A DNA stretch of 28,717 nt. Source: a virus. The position numbers and the translations under genes were made by a program. This document shows, one piece after another, positions 28,146-28,717 of the stretch (positions are counted from its first letter, which is position 1; each line of letters begins with the position of its first letter). The stretch is from the IMG/VR virus record IMGVR_UViG_3300042544_001325, positions 1 to 28,717 of that record; one strand, given 5' to 3'. The notes beneath the pieces are model-generated. The model saw only the letters and a program-made list of their open reading frames with translations, did no database searches and had not been told where the DNA came from.

Positions 28146-28717
28146 TTTATTCTCCTTGTAGCAGTGGATAGTTGTGTTACAATTACAGCACCAAGAACTA
28201 CCTGCTGAGCCTCTTCACGCTCTTCAGGTGTAAACTCGGTACCAAGATTGGTAGCAAATTCTGCAGCAGCAGTGATTTGTTCACCAGCAAAATCAATGGT
28301 GGCAAGAACGGCTTCTCCACCAGGAATGGATTCAAATGCAGCAGTTATGGTTTCAGATATTTGTTGGAACGTTTCTTGCAGGTTCTCTATTGAAAGTTCT
28401 GGAAGAAATGAAAGCAAGTCTAGAGTTTCATCTATGGAAACGCTCTCTTGAGGCTCGTCTTCAATCGAAGGTAACTCGTTCTCCAAAGAAGAAGGGAAAT
28501 CGTTAAATGACGAATCAACAACTTCTTCTAAAGTATCTTGAACATCTGGAGTCGGAAGTTCAAAGGGCACTATCAACTCTACAAAAGGTTCAAGGTCTGG
28601 CTCGTCTGGCTCTTGAGTTGGAACAACTGGAACCTCTGGAGATTCTGATGGCAGCAGAGTATCAGACGGTGACGGAGAAGGAGAAGAAGGCTCAGGTGTT
28701 GGCTCAGGAGTTGGCGA
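28142..28717 (-). CDS. C-terminal part of a Pro/Glu-rich phage protein (partial)
   Basis: Frame is open to the right edge, so the N-terminus is missing; 191 residues are visible. The first visible part is low complexity with Pro, Glu, Ser and Thr (TPEPTPEPSSPSPSPSD), then acidic segments (NELPSIEDEPQESVSI), and a helical C-terminus (VLATIDFAGEQITAAAEFAT ... VVLGAVIVTQLSTATRRIK). The Pro/Glu linker resembles those of structural or cell-wall-facing proteins. The last 25 residues could form a membrane helix. Overlaps the holin by 4 nt; function unknown. Confidence 0.72.
   Translation of the reverse strand, partial: SPTPEPTPEPSSPSPSPSDTLLPSESPEVPVVPTQEPDEPDLEPFVELIVPFELPTPDVQDTLEEVVDSSFNDFPSSLENELPSIEDEPQESVSIDETLDLLSFLPELSIENLQETFQQISETITAAFESIPGGEAVLATIDFAGEQITAAAEFATNLGTEFTPEEREEAQQVVLGAVIVTQLSTATRRIK

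Overview
The window is a piece of a tailed-phage genome (dsDNA, HK97-type capsid) that most likely infects an actinobacterium with moderate-to-low GC, such as the small planktonic freshwater or marine Actinobacteria. The actinobacterial call rests on a WhiB-family gene (20972-21253) and on portal, capsid, amidoligase, resolvase and Cas4/RecB-like exonuclease genes of the type seen in actinophages. Coding is very dense: most neighbours overlap by 1-20 nt (ATGA, GTGA, TAATG junctions). I see no tRNA, integrase, transposase or CRISPR array.

Layout. (1) 1-16080, minus strand: the late virion module. Read in its own direction it runs: large terminase, a small basic protein with an apparent -1 frameshift extension, portal, two small proteins, a 1697-aa giant virion protein, a virion transglycosylase, a LysM protein, scaffold, major capsid protein, a terminator, then a string of small, mostly basic proteins and a partial structural gene at the left edge. 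(2) 16081-16704: a divergent control region with hairpins, a repeated ATTCGTGGG motif, a G-rich run and outward promoters. (3) 16705-21839, plus strand: an early/accessory block with an HTH regulator, small unknown genes, an amidoligase plus class II glutamine amidotransferase pair, WhiB and several tiny ORFs. (4) 21833-22171, minus strand: a short transglycosylase (candidate endolysin), then a 245-bp AT-rich control region with strong inverted repeats. (5) 22417-27936, plus strand: a replication/recombination block with a Cas4/RecB-type nuclease split by an inserted ORF, a RecA/DnaB-fold ATPase, a Holliday-junction resolvase, a CHC2/TOPRIM primase split by a frameshift, a DUF1599-like protein, a metallophosphoesterase and a sigma-like factor. 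(6) 27945-28717, minus strand: a holin-like membrane protein and the C-terminal part of a Pro/Glu-rich protein that runs off the right edge.

The most striking unexplained signal is a near-invariant palindrome, TTTCTANTAGAAA, present nine times and only between 16.55 and 22.29 kb. Two copies sit exactly 7 bp upstream of the -35 box of two good sigma70-like promoters; others straddle stop codons at gene junctions, and two lie inside genes. It looks like a phage-specific operator network. Three breaks in reading frame also stand out: a dnaX-like A-AAA-AAG slippery run in the terminase-portal interval, the split primase, and the three-part nuclease locus whose metal and Fe-S ligands are divided between two polypeptides.

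All functional calls come from reading motifs by eye. No database search was run.
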